64,000 nt of DNA from Sipunculus nudus (GCA_026874595.1 CM049317.1:21958882-22022881), one strand, 5' to 3'. Positions 45,713 to 56,798 are shown, counted from the first letter of the stretch. Made by a program: numbers and translations. Notes: a model not told the origin generated them from the sequence alone.

Positions 45713-47660
45713 CTCACTAGTTGGCGGCCCTGGAGGGTAGACCACAATGGCCCCCAGGTAAGTCACTTAGGGGTAGCTGGGTACGTATGTTTAAGGAAAT
45801 GCAGATTGTTAAGCAAATGGTGAAGTAGAGTTGTCTACAACACTTAAGATCTTTAGTAAAGCGTACACGCGATGCATACCCTCCATATCTGTAGTAAAAT
45901 GTACATCCCCTTGCACCGACTGGCAGAATACTGTTTGGCATAAAGGGAATGGGCCTTCTAAATTTGGACAGATAATTCGGCTATTCTGGTATTTAAACCT
46001 TATATTTTGTGTTGTCTATTTTGTTCCGTGGCAAAATTGTACAAATGTACCACACGAACCAAAAAGCAAGGACTACGATGATGCTCAGCGCCATACATTA
46101 TTACATTCTTCGAGTCCATATTAGAATCCGGTGATCAGCACCCATGGGTGATGGGCAAGGTTGAAAATAAATGAAAAGGCGACCATTTGAGCTCTATATT
46201 AGAATGCACTGATCAGCACTGATCATCAACAGGCATTACATGTAATCTTGTTTTAATCGATCTTTCTCGATCTTACCTCACATGCTTCGGCAATTCACTG
46301 TAAAGATTTACAGGCCAATTTTTGATGCCTATAATGCCACTCTCCTTTGCTTTCTATGACATAAACATGGAAACAAATGTACATACCTTCTTATGTCTAG
46401 AGATCTGGAACTTCTGGATGAGGTGGTCTTCTTCATCTTTACTCATCTAATTTTATTTACCTTACAACTTTATGTGTGGTAGTTCTTTTTAAAATTTTTA
46501 AGAACAAATATTGCCAAAAATGCAGGTTCGAATCACTGCTTCTAAATATTTTAGATTTACGAGCTGGCAACCGCTCGCCAATGTAGGATTTTTCCCACAG
46601 ATAAAAAATCAACACAGAACTCAAATTTTAAATTACCAGAATTCCTGAAAGATCTGTCCCTAACATATATAGTCAGTCTTTTAGTTAAACGTGATAACAA
46701 GGGAGCTAGATGGGTCGCGACAGGCTACTGAACTTTGCCTTATGTTGATTATCCTTTACCTTAACAGGTCTAAATGACAAAACTAAGTGCTGACCAGACC
46801 TGGGCCAGTGGTCCACGTCTGCATCATAGAAGGGCAAGCAGGTGGCCTGAACATTCCCAGCTGTAGGCCAGCCTTCTTTACAATAGGGCCTATTAATGGG
46901 CCAGTCCAATTTCTGATATCTGAGGGGTAGTAGGCCTGATGTCTAACAGGGCGACGAAGTGCACCGCAGACTGGCGCTCGAACACCTGCAGGCACATTCA
47001 CTACGGGTCGGGCAGTCGAAAAGAAAGGCCTTTGTTTAAAGTCGAACTGATTTTGAAAGGTAAACTGGTTTTGAAAGCCAAATACGGAGTGAATGGTGTA
47101 AAACAAATTTATTTTTTTTTTAATATAGGCAGGGCTTAAAGCGGTATGGAGCTTAGAACCATCCGGAATGTATGTGGACAATGTGAAAGGTGAAAATAAG
47201 TGTGGCAGACCGTCCAGCAAGGCGTGCATAAAGGACAACGACACAGGCTTCCAGAATTGTATTAAAGATTATCTTAAGCTTAAGATCCTAACATTGCATG
47301 GGACTTCCTTTTTGATCACATAGTATATTGGCATCTGTGGTTTTGATATAATTTATGTAAAGTTGAAATAACTTTAAATACAATCTTTATCTTCTGTGGT
47401 TTCATTTGCAACTTCTAGTGGAATATAGGACGAGCGAAAGCCTTCTGTTGTCATTTTTGTTTCCTTAACCGCGTTTCCTTAGCCGACATTTTTGTCAAAA
47501 TGACATTTTCGCTTCCCGAGGTTGGAGGCTTGTAATAGAAAGAAAAACTGCTCGTTTGGAACTGCAATTATATAGAATGGAAGAGGTAATAAACTATCCA
47601 AATAAACTATTTGTCACCTTCCATTAGACACCAAAATTCCAAAAAAGGCAACTTGGTCCA
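45713..47660. other. Non-coding or unrecognised interval
   Basis: A less AT-rich stretch at 46690-47250 holds a 153-residue minus-strand frame (46783-47244) without any recognisable domain, and a splice-acceptor-like T-run plus AG at about 47110-47126 (+). I cannot assign a function, and coding status is doubtful. Confidence 0.35.
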
Positions 47661-47663
47661 TGG

Positions 47664-47667
<4 letters not shown>

Positions 47668-47720
<53 letters not shown>
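47668..47720. repeat. (TA)n microsatellite
   Basis: About 53 bases of TA dinucleotides at the edge of the ATGCAAAT repeat copy d. Confidence 0.97.
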
Positions 47721-47725
<5 letters not shown>

Positions 47726-48590
47726 CAAATGCGATTAAAAATTTCAAATTGAAATGCAATTAAATATCAAATGCCAATGTATTTGTAAATGCACTTACCA
47801 ATTCACTTGAATCTGAACACTTGTTGGTTACAGAACATGCAAATGGAGTGGGCTTTCCTTGATTATTATTGATATTTTGAGGAAGTAGTGAAATATCATA
47901 GAAGACTTATCAAAAAGTATCATAGGCTTTGTATATTTCTGCCTTAAATTTGTAATAATAGCTGGTTTGGATCCTATTTCAGGGTTTCTATTACTATTAC
48001 TATTACTATTATTATTTCTGTTTCAACACTGCAACTTGGCTTCTATTACTATTATTATTACTGTTACCTTAAAATAATTGGACGGACAAATGCTGAACTT
48101 GCCCTCTATCCTACAGCACCCCTACCACTGTACGTGAAGCTTTAACTTGTTCGTGTATTTAAATAGTTACAAATCTTTGTTGAAACTAAAATTTAATAAA
48201 TTGAAATCCTTAAACGAGTGTTTTCTCGCAATTAATATAAATATACAAGATACGAGATTTTTTTCCATACCAATACTGGAATTTGCTTTCTAGATGGTAT
48301 TATATATTAGAAATGCTGAATGCAAAACAGAGACACAACACAAAAAAAGTATTAAGAATAAATAAAATGAAGCAGTAATATTAAATTTTTTAATTTATCT
48401 ATGCATTCGGTAAAATGAATTTGAGTACCTGTTTGTTCTGTATCTCAGAGACTTCAGCCTTCGGTCTGATTTTAGCCAGACAATATAATCTCTGAGCAAG
48501 CTTTAACCTTCCAACATTATTTTTTATCATATTCATAACTTTATTTTCATAAATAATATTTATGTACTCTAAATAAAGACCAATAACTTT
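47721..48590. repeat. ATGCAAAT-type interspersed repeat, copy d
   Basis: It matches copy c (19567-20515) almost end to end and in the same orientation, starting within the AAATGCAAATGCGATT part. It ends at the same CTCTAAATAAAGAC point. No coding capacity. Confidence 0.7.
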
Positions 48591-48829
48591 CCTGCTATTT
48601 TCTTATCCGTTCAATTCTTTTTGTTCTTTATGGTCAGATGTCCACACTCACATATCAATGCATGCGATGTGACACTCTGGAAAATCGAAGGATAGATTAA
48701 ACCAAGAATATCACTACCACGTTAAGCTATTTCAGTTTCATTAATAAGTATAAACACTGCTGCCCTTTGCGGTATACTGTTTTTCCATTTTTATTTCATT
48801 TGAGCAAGTCATCTAATAATTCTCCTTTG

Positions 48830-49400
48830 TATTTGTACTGTTGTGCAACAGGTTGGCCTTTGTCGAAAATCAGTTTTCAATTCCTCTGGTTTTTTAAGAG
48901 ATTTAGAGGCAAATGACTCTTATTGCAAAAAATCATTGGTAGAAATTATGAAAAGAATTGGGCAAAGCACGCACAATTGCAAGGTCTATGTATTCAACCG
49001 TAGAGCTGATGAATTGCTATTACCAACCTTTACATACTGCTTTCTACCAGTCAGATAGCCCACAAAATTAGATCATGTGGAACACTTAACTGCTGTAACT
49101 AATTAATCATTAAGGGATGCTGAATGATATTAAATGCTGAACTATAATCTAATAAGAAGTTCTTACATAAGTAAGAGACTGATCTAAATGTTTATTCATA
49201 TTTTCAAGGAGCACTAGAATAGCGTCTTCAATCAAGTATTCTTTCCTGTAATTAAATTGGTAATTATGCATATGTTTATCAGTGTAGTTATTGCAAACTT
49301 CTCTAAACATTTCAAAGCTCTTGGTGTTAGAGCCATACGCCAATGATCATTAAGCACAGTAGGTTTGCTCTTTTTAGGTATAGGTACTGTTTCTCATGTT
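48830..49400 (-). pseudogene. Non-LTR retrotransposon reverse transcriptase relic, copy 2
   Basis: Minus-strand frames give NYQFNYRKEYLIEDAILVLL at 49149-49343, then LDYSSAFNIIQHP near 49100, then weaker downstream RT blocks. Multiple frameshifts are present. It corresponds to the relic at 2290-2640 and sits at the same distance downstream of TLR3 as that one does from TLR1. The shared flank shows that the cassette duplication included the 3' side. Confidence 0.65.
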
Positions 49401-49779
49401 ATCCATTAGACTGGCACAGTTTTCTCAATTATTGATCTCTTAAATATATGATAATTAATCTGTGTCATTTCATCTGCACAGAATTTCAGCGTTTGTTGTA
49501 GACACCATCTAGTCCCAAAGAATAAAAACTATTTAGCCTTTGTACTAAACTGCTAACTTGCTAACTACAGGTAAGCTATAAGAACTATACATCAAGCATG
49601 TATTTTCCGAGTAAGATAATTATCAGTACTACATAAACCGACGTGTTCAATAGCTTTATAATCACTGTTTAAGACACTATCGTTTATATATAATTTCACA
49701 CGATGTCCAACGGAAAACTAAATAAAAAAGAGAAGAGTAGGGTTTGAATAATCTTGAAAGACAAAAATATTATAGTAAT

Positions 49780-49910
49780 GTGTGGTGCTTTGCAAATGCA
49801 AAGCTACTGGTAGCTCTGCATTTAAATGCAAATGCAAATGCAAATACGACATTTTCAAATGCAAAAATGCATTTGCATTTGAACCCAACTATATATATAT
49901 ATATACTATT
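49780..49910. repeat. ATGCAAAT-rich interspersed repeat, copy b, plus short (TA)n
   Basis: Tandem AAATGC/AAATGCAAAT words end in TTTGCATTTGAACCCAACT and a short (TA)n, matching copy a at 2960-3090 in position and orientation relative to the TLR. Confidence 0.7.
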
Positions 49911-50099
49911 TCAGACGTGAAAATGGCTTATAGCCTTTATCAGATAAATTCATTTTTATTAATTGCAAATATTAAAATATAGTTTTATGAATCCCGCGAA
50001 TAAACAATAGCTGCCATAAAATGCATTAATATGAAGCACTACAAATATAGAAAGCACTTATTATAATGGTGAAACCCTTTGTTGTCTTACTGAATTTCT

Positions 50100-50540
50100 A
50101 TATAGGCTGTAGTTAAAGAAAATCCCGCACCCTGCCGGAGGGCTTCGGCAGTGCCATTTACAATTTGTTCTAGAACCTGGCATCACCTCTTGCAAGGTAG
50201 GTGTTGGTTGTTAGATAAATTTTTAAATCACGATCAAGTTCAAGGTGAGTTACTTTTTAAAGAAAAGAGAATAATGATGACCTTTGTTGACCTTTTTGTG
50301 ACAGCGTCATTATTAGCCAAAATTCATGACGACACCATTCACTTTGCAGGAAATTAGACGAGACAGCAATCACGGTACAGTGACTTTCTTCAATTGCGTG
50401 GCTAATATTTTCTGCGATCGGTATTCCTGGTTCAAAGACGGTATAATGAAGACAAACTCTGAATGGTGGATCATGTTGTTCAATTGTATTTGCGTGAATC
50501 TGTTTCACCCACTCCTCGCCGTGACGGCTGTAGGACACAA
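50100..50540 (-). pseudogene. TLR3 pseudogene, C-terminal TIR part
   Basis: The minus strand encodes TIR sequence FVSYSRHGEEWVKQ, HCTVIAVSSNFLQSEWCRHE and, in another frame, TNTYLARGDARF, close to TLR2 and TLR1. Frameshifts after HEF and a stop near the end make it non-functional. The upstream continuation is cut at 50540 by the LTR retrotransposon; the rest of the gene resumes at 58087 and above. Confidence 0.85.
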
Positions 50541-51769
50541 ACTCGTTCGGCATAGACAGAAGCATTTGCACAAAGAGATGAAACGGCTCATTTATACATC
50601 AACAAATTTTATTTACAATATATACAGAAAATAGATATTTGGATGGCTTATAAAGCGTCCATAAATCTTCTATGGCTCGTTCCCCAGCTCCAGTCTGAAC
50701 CCTCACAACACACCAGGGTAGAATGGACCAGTTCAGTTCTATAGTTAAAATAAAAAGAATATTCGTAGGTCCTATTTATGTCTATAGGATTTACTATTTA
50801 TGTGGTCTTAACTGGGTAAGCAGACGTAATTCCACTTACATGAAATATCCCTTTATTTATAGGACGTTTACCCGTAGGAACATATGGGCCATTTAATGAT
50901 AGTTTTGGGCCATTGGGCCTAAAGTACTATGGAATACAGCATAGCGTGTCATACGACTAACAATAGATATGAAGAATAATTATATCTCTAGATTATATCT
51001 GTAAAATAATACTAAGAGAAGACAGCAAATTGGTAGGCCTACAGTATATTCTTGACATTGTAAGAATTATACAGGCTACGGCAAATTTCCACAGTAGGAA
51101 TAGAACTTAGGCTCACCGTGTACGAAAACAATATGGGTTGGTGTTTATGACTCCTCAGACAGGTAAGTAACACAGGGTTGTCCCTCGACCTCTGGACTGG
51201 TGGCAGTAGTGTCGATACACCGGCAAGTCACATTGGAGTCTACCGCATCACGTCTCCATGGCTCTACTTCAGGCGACTCGTCCCTTACACCATGTCTCCG
51301 GGCCCGACAAATCACAACACAGACGTGAGTATGTATGCGGCTGATATATGCAACAACAATGTTCATTCAGCAAAAAAAATGAGTTGGCCTTCAATAATAC
51401 GACTCCACGGCTCGGGGGCCCCAATAACAAAAATTGTCCTATTATGAAGCTTCAGATATTCGCTACCGGGCGCTTATTGGCCAAAATTTACTGTAGCCTC
51501 TGTAAAATATCGGCATCGTTACCTAGAGACCATATGACGCTTCACAACCCCAACATTGCATGGTTCACTGGTTCCCTGAAATGTGTGTGCATTGGATTCA
51601 GACTGGACCGCTATTAACACCCCCGCGAGAACAATACACGGAAATCCCTGTTCACAGAGTGCAAATCGTTTTAAAGATCCCCAGGGTATGAACACAGAAG
51701 AACATGTCACAGAATTTGACATAGAGTGAAATTATTTATAATAAAGGATATCATGATAATTCTGTGACA
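50541..51769 (-). repeat. 3' LTR of the GmR1-like element
   Basis: 1229 bases. On the element strand it begins TGTCACAGAATT and ends CCGAACGAGT. It lacks about 60 bases present in the other LTR at about 57713-57772 and differs by about seven substitutions. The right edge is fixed by the polypurine tract; the left edge is uncertain by two or three bases. Confidence 0.9.
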
Positions 51770-51785
51770 TCACTCCCCCCTAAAA
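51770..51785 (-). other. Polypurine tract
   Basis: The element strand reads TTTTAGGGGGGAGTGA immediately before the LTR start TGTCACAG. This is the usual primer site for plus-strand DNA synthesis in LTR retrotransposons. Confidence 0.8.
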
Positions 51786-51885
51786 CAAACAAAAAACCTT
51801 TATCTATTTATTTTTTTTTTGCCAGACGATCTCTTAAAGACTATAAGAACGACAATGTAAGTATTAAGATACAATGCCATACATT

Positions 51886-54800
51886 TTACGGAATCTCCCC
51901 TAGCGCTGGGACCCTACTTAAGAAATCTGGTCCGCAGTTATGTTTGCCTGGAACGGCCTCCACTCTGAACTTAAACTCTTGCAACACCATGGCCCAGCGC
52001 ATTATGCGCTTATTCAGACATTTAGCCCTTTGAATATATACAAGTGGCTTGTGGTCTGTTTGAATAATAAATTCTTTACCGAATAGATACATTTCAAACT
52101 TACTAATTGACCAGACTATTGACAAGGCTTCTTTCTCAATGACGGCGTAGTTTTGCTCTCTGTCTGTCAGCTTACGGCTTGCATAAGCTACTGGATGAAG
52201 GGTATCATTTTGTTCTTGCATCAAAATAGCCCCAATACCCTTATCCGATGCGTCTGTCCTTAGGATGAACCCCTGGGTTATGTCGGGCAGTTGTAATATG
52301 GGTTGTTTTTGTAACAATCCCTTTAGAGTTTCGTATGCCCTTTCTTGTGCTTCTCCCCAATTAACTTTATTACTTTGCCCCTTTCGTAGGAGATCAGTCA
52401 ATGGTACCGCCATTTCGGCGTAATTAGGGATGAATTTTCTATAATACCCCGTAAGGCCGAGGAATGACCGGACCTCCTTTTTGGTGGTGGGTCTCTGACT
52501 ATTGTTTATTTTGTTCAAAATTACCGGATCCGTGGCGAGTTGACCCCTACCGATCGTATGTCCAAGAAACCCTAAATTAGGAAAGCCCAAGAAGCACTTT
52601 GAGGGTTTTGCAGCTAGATTGGCGCTGTGGAGAATCTGAAACACTTTCTCTAGTAGCATTAAATGGTCAGACCAGTTAACGCTGTGGCATAGCACGTCAT
52701 CAATATAGCATATGACACCTTCGACATTTGCAAATAGTTTTCGCATCATGCAAGTGAACTGAGCACTAGCTACCACCAAGCCGAAAGGCATGAAATTGAA
52801 CTGGTATTGGGCGTTTGGGGTAACAAATGCTGTGAATTCTTTGCATCTTTCTGACATGGGTATTTGCCAATACCCTTTTGTCAAATCTATCTTTGAAAAC
52901 ACAGAAGTGTTACGTAATTCTGCAAAGATGCTTTCTGGGTGTGGCATGGGTTCTGGATCGAAAAGTATTACCCGATTCAGTCTGCGAAAGTCTACGCAAA
53001 AGCGCATGGAACCATCCTTTTTGCGTACCATTACCACTGGAGATGCAAATTTAGAATTGGATCTCTCAATGATCCCAAGAGACAACATATCATTTATCTC
53101 ACTCATCATGATGTCTTTCAAGGCAGAGGGTACCGGGTAAGGTTTAGACCTGACAGGTTGATCGGATGTAATTTGAAAATCACACTCGATTACATGGGTT
53201 TTATTTGGGACATCAGTTAGTACCGAGTCATATCGGTTTACCAAGTCTTTCATATCTGATACCTGCTGTATTGAAAGCTGATCATAAAGATTCACATCAG
53301 CTGGACCTTGAGAACGTAACGCTTTGGGCATTTCAATTATAGTTCTCCCATCATTAATTTCCCAGTCATTTGAGCCACATTCAATCGCACTACCAGCTAA
53401 TATATTCTCACATCGTTCATTGACCGGACAGGACAAGTCAAATATGCAGCCACCAAGCTGGTCAGGCTTATTGACTGTTCGGGGAATATATTTCTTCAGG
53501 AGATTGATGTGAAAGGTTTTTATTTTCCCATTCATGTTAACTTTGTAATCACAATCATTAAACCTATGCAAGACTTGGTATGGCCTTTTCCACTGAAGCA
53601 ATAATTTGTTTTTGTTAGTTGGTAGTAAAACAAGGACCTGATCATCACTTTCTAAACATCTTGGTTTTGCACCTGCATCATAATATGCTTTGTATCTATC
53701 GCTGGCTTTACCAAGCATAGTTTGTGCTACACTCAACGTGTCTTTCAATCGTTCTTTGAGATCAATTACATATTGATACGTGGTCTTTATTTCTGATTCT
53801 CTACCTTCTTTGGTAAGGAGTTCTTTCAGGACCCTCATGGGTCCTCTCTCGCGCCGACCGTACAGTAGCTCAAAAGGGGAAAACCCACCCCAAGATTCAT
53901 GTTTTGCTTCTCGATAAGCAAACAGCACGGGAGCTAAGTAACGATCCCAATCACGTGGTTGTTCTGAGCAAACCCGTTTTAACAGCAACTTTAAAGTCCC
54001 ATTGAATTTCTCTATCATCCCATTGCAGCGAGGATTGTAAGGACTTGTAGTTAACTGCTTAATACTCAACAGCCGACTTACCTCGCGCATGACCGCTGAC
54101 GTAAACTGGCTTCCCATATCAGTTAGGACTTCACTAGGAACCCCTAACCTACTATAGACTTCAAGCAATGCTTCAGCTACTGTTTCTGTATCAATATTTC
54201 GCAAAGCAATGGCCTCAGGATATCGAGTGGCATAATCCATGGTAGTTAAAATGAACCGTTTACCTCTGTCAGTAGCTGGGAAAATCGGACCAATGATATC
54301 CATCGCCACCCGATGGAAAGGTTCTTGTATTAAGGGTACTTTACCTAAGGGCACTTTGGTAACCTTACCTTTTGGCAGTGTCCTTTGACACAAGTCGCAT
54401 GATCGACAAAATTCTGTTACATCCTTATGCATTTCAGGCCAATAAAACTGGGATACTACTCTGTCATAGGTTCGAGCTATTCCCTGGTGACCTGACATTA
54501 ACCCCTCATGCGCTAGTCTGATGACATCAGACCTGTAAACCCTAGGCACTACAAACTGCGTTTGACATTCGCCTGGGGGGTACTTACGCTCACATTTCCG
54601 AACTAGGACTTGGTTCTTAAGGACAAATTTATTTCTGACTTCCTGCCTAACTGTTAGCTTTTCCCAGAGATGGGAAATGGAAGGATCTTCCCTTTGTGCC
54701 TTGAGAAAATCTACCCGTGCAACCTCTGAAATGGGAGTGGGCACTTTAAGTGGTTTGGGGGATTTATTTGCTTGTGCCCTCATTGAACGAGTTTCAACTG

Positions 54801-55359
54801 CGTTCATTATCTCGCTTTTCACGGGTACCCATTCGAGATCAGGATCGTGTGGTTCTCTAGCCCCCTCTATATTCCCCACTATGATGTCATATACGGGATT
54901 GTTCATACAAAGTGCCTTTACAACTCCCTTATAGAAAGGTGTGTCTATTCTCACTTGGGCTATAGGGAACTCTCTGATAGTGCCGTCTATCAAAACACAG
55001 GTTTGTTTATCGCCAGTCATTTGTTCCTCTGTTACTAAAGCAGTTCTTATTACAACACTACTACAACCAGTGTCCCTCAAAACAGATACTTCATTATGGG
55101 AGACCATGCCCTTGCTGGTGGGCATTCCAGGGGAGTGAGCATCTGGCTTACCTGCACAAGCTTGGCATGACACATTTAGTTGACTCATTTCTGGCTCATC
55201 TTTGAGAAATGGTTGCTTGCTTAATATATCAGGGACATGTTCTGGCTCGACTGGTAGACAAGCGCTTGTCTCGGTAGTACTTTTATTACTATCAGGATTT
55301 ATCGCCTGTTTGATAGCTTTCTCAACGGCCTTATCTACCATTTCAGATAGATATTCCAT
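51886..55359 (-). CDS. pol: Pol polyprotein: protease, integrase, reverse transcriptase, RNase H
   Basis: A 1157-residue uninterrupted frame. Seen in order: aspartic protease with DTGCS (96-100); integrase zinc finger (H284, H291, C321, C324); integrase core with D354, D414 and E450; integrase C-terminal module about 570-625 (QVLVLLP, KRPYQVLHRF); reverse transcriptase about 700-900 with KDGSMRFCVDFRRLN and catalytic YIDD (885-888); RNase H with D1036 (TDAS), E1077 and D1102 (TDHKPL). All key catalytic residues are present. Integrase lies before reverse transcriptase; ordinary Ty3/gypsy elements have it after RNase H. This order is known from the GmR1 group. No chromodomain is seen. The first ATG is at 55359, but the frame is open upstream to the Gag stop codon at 55395-55393, so expression by stop-codon readthrough is likely. 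Function: copying RNA to DNA and inserting it into the genome. Confidence 0.95.
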   Translation of the reverse strand: MEYLSEMVDKAVEKAIKQAINPDSNKSTTETSACLPVEPEHVPDILSKQPFLKDEPEMSQLNVSCQACAGKPDAHSPGMPTSKGMVSHNEVSVLRDTGCSSVVIRTALVTEEQMTGDKQTCVLIDGTIREFPIAQVRIDTPFYKGVVKALCMNNPVYDIIVGNIEGAREPHDPDLEWVPVKSEIMNAVETRSMRAQANKSPKPLKVPTPISEVARVDFLKAQREDPSISHLWEKLTVRQEVRNKFVLKNQVLVRKCERKYPPGECQTQFVVPRVYRSDVIRLAHEGLMSGHQGIARTYDRVVSQFYWPEMHKDVTEFCRSCDLCQRTLPKGKVTKVPLGKVPLIQEPFHRVAMDIIGPIFPATDRGKRFILTTMDYATRYPEAIALRNIDTETVAEALLEVYSRLGVPSEVLTDMGSQFTSAVMREVSRLLSIKQLTTSPYNPRCNGMIEKFNGTLKLLLKRVCSEQPRDWDRYLAPVLFAYREAKHESWGGFSPFELLYGRRERGPMRVLKELLTKEGRESEIKTTYQYVIDLKERLKDTLSVAQTMLGKASDRYKAYYDAGAKPRCLESDDQVLVLLPTNKNKLLLQWKRPYQVLHRFNDCDYKVNMNGKIKTFHINLLKKYIPRTVNKPDQLGGCIFDLSCPVNERCENILAGSAIECGSNDWEINDGRTIIEMPKALRSQGPADVNLYDQLSIQQVSDMKDLVNRYDSVLTDVPNKTHVIECDFQITSDQPVRSKPYPVPSALKDIMMSEINDMLSLGIIERSNSKFASPVVMVRKKDGSMRFCVDFRRLNRVILFDPEPMPHPESIFAELRNTSVFSKIDLTKGYWQIPMSERCKEFTAFVTPNAQYQFNFMPFGLVVASAQFTCMMRKLFANVEGVICYIDDVLCHSVNWSDHLMLLEKVFQILHSANLAAKPSKCFLGFPNLGFLGHTIGRGQLATDPVILNKINNSQRPTTKKEVRSFLGLTGYYRKFIPNYAEMAVPLTDLLRKGQSNKVNWGEAQERAYETLKGLLQKQPILQLPDITQGFILRTDASDKGIGAILMQEQNDTLHPVAYASRKLTDREQNYAVIEKEALSIVWSISKFEMYLFGKEFIIQTDHKPLVYIQRAKCLNKRIMRWAMVLQEFKFRVEAVPGKHNCGPDFLSRVPALGEIP

Positions 55360-55395
55360 ACCGTGACCCTGAATACTGGGTCTTTTAGCTTCTTA
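55360..55395 (-). other. In-frame stop between gag and pol (possible readthrough site)
   Basis: The Gag stop TAA is at 55395-55393, and eleven sense codons lead to the first pol ATG at 55359 in the same frame. There is therefore no frameshift between gag and pol. Either the stop is read through at low rate, as in some retroviruses, or it is a recent nonsense mutation in a once-fused gag-pol frame. Confidence 0.7.
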
Positions 55396-56388
55396 ACATC
55401 TAAAGGATTTATGACCAAGTCCCCCACAGTTATAGCATTTGATAACAATAGGGCTAGGCGAGCTATGCGAAGCAACCGTAGACTTCCCAGGTTGTTTCTG
55501 TCTAGTATTATCAAACTGACGGAACCCATATGATCTATCGGGCGGTTTCCCTCCCCCCTTTACCGACTGGGCAGGTTTGCTAACAGACGCAAAGCTATAC
55601 TGTCCATGTGCTTCTATATAGCGTTCTGCTATTTCTGTCATGGAACCTATAGAAGTACATTCCCTTTCCTTTAGAAACAATGACAATTCCTTGCTACATG
55701 AGGTCATAAACTGTTCTCTAAGTAGCAAGTCTACCAGAGAATCATACGTGTGATGAATACCAGCCAATTTTACCCAGTTGTTTAGGTAACCACCTAATCT
55801 CGCAGCAAACTGACAAGGAGATTCGTATTTATCTGGTCTACATGTACGGAATTTTGCACGATAACCTTCTTGGGTTAACTGATACCTCCTCAGTAGTGCT
55901 AATTTCAACCTCTCGTAATCTAACGCTTCATCAACGGGTAAACGAGAGTATACTTCCAAGGCTTTACCCTTTAGGAGGGCACTTAAACGGATAGCCCAAT
56001 CTGAATTTGCCCAATTCTGTCCTTTAGCAAATCTCTCAAATCGCTCTAAATACGCATCTAAACTATCGCGGGTCTCTTCAAAAGCAGGCATCTTTAAGGA
56101 TGAAATCCCTTGGTTACCTGCTTGACTACTCGGGGTAACTGAGGTTTGCTCGGTCACTTGAGCTTGTAATTTTAACATTTCAAGCTCATGTGATTGATCA
56201 CGTTCTTTCATGTTTCTTTCATGTTCGCGTGCTCTTTCCTCCCGCTCAAACGCCCTATCTTCACGAGCCCTATCACTAACACGTTTCTCCTCCAACCGTA
56301 TCATTTCTTTATCTACAAAAGCTTGAAGTTGCTCCCCTGAATAACCCATCCGTTCTCCAAAATTTACCGGCTTTTCAATATCCTCCAT
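55393..56388 (-). CDS. gag: Gag polyprotein with SCAN-like capsid region and zinc knuckle
   Basis: A 331-residue frame starting ATG at 56388. Residues 29-80 are a highly charged coiled coil (REERAREHERN). Residues 98-172 look like the capsid N-terminal part (LKMPAFEE, DAYLERFERFA). Residues 173-262 (ESPCQFAARLGGYLNNWV, LLLREQFMTSCSKELSLFLK, AERYIEAH) follow the pattern of the SCAN domain (R....WL, LLVLEQFL..LP.EL, V.L.E). SCAN is known to derive from Gag of GmR1-like elements. A CCHC knuckle, CYNCGGLGHKSFRC, occupies 318-331. The TAA comes right after its last cysteine, and the same frame continues into pol. Gag would form the particle and bind element RNA. Confidence 0.92.
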   Translation of the reverse strand: MEDIEKPVNFGERMGYSGEQLQAFVDKEMIRLEEKRVSDRAREDRAFEREERAREHERNMKERDQSHELEMLKLQAQVTEQTSVTPSSQAGNQGISSLKMPAFEETRDSLDAYLERFERFAKGQNWANSDWAIRLSALLKGKALEVYSRLPVDEALDYERLKLALLRRYQLTQEGYRAKFRTCRPDKYESPCQFAARLGGYLNNWVKLAGIHHTYDSLVDLLLREQFMTSCSKELSLFLKERECTSIGSMTEIAERYIEAHGQYSFASVSKPAQSVKGGGKPPDRSYGFRQFDNTRQKQPGKSTVASHSSPSPIVIKCYNCGGLGHKSFRC

Positions 56389-56798
56389 ATCTGTCCTTAT
56401 CTAGTTTTATCACTAATAAACTTATTAATATTATATAAAAAAATAGTTATCAACCGATTCTCGTCTCCGGTCCTTCAGATAAATGCCAAATAAACAATGC
56501 CCTACCTTCTCCCAAAAGCCAAGATCACTAGGGTAGGTGTATATCCCAGGTGTATATTTTATATCAATGTCGTAGCATTAACCTTATTCTTGCCGAAGCA
56601 ATGCCGTACCAATAGAAATGTGGGATGTGCTGCCTTATAACCCAGCCCTGGTTATTCCTTTAAAACCATTTCCTCTGCGAAGAAATTTAAATCATATGGA
56701 CAATCGAATTACCTTCTCTGTTGTGCAAAGCTAACAATACTGTCTATCCTGGCACGCTCGCCAATTTCAAGGTCAGTTTCCAATCTGACCCTGCCCAG
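56389..56798 (-). other. Leader of the GmR1-like element with primer-binding site
   Basis: 410 bases between the 5' LTR and gag. One base after the LTR, the element strand reads TGGGCAGGGTCAGATTGG (56797-56780). It starts with the TGG expected for pairing to a tRNA 3' CCA end. The tRNA was not identified. Confidence 0.6.

Noticed and set aside
46783-47244. 153-residue minus-strand frame
   Set aside because: No recognisable domain; the composition is not clearly protein-like and it has no homologue in the window. A spliced exon cannot be excluded.
51145-51366. 73-residue frame identical in both LTRs (also 57403-57624)
   Set aside because: The conservation is explained by the two LTRs being copies of each other; no domain is visible.
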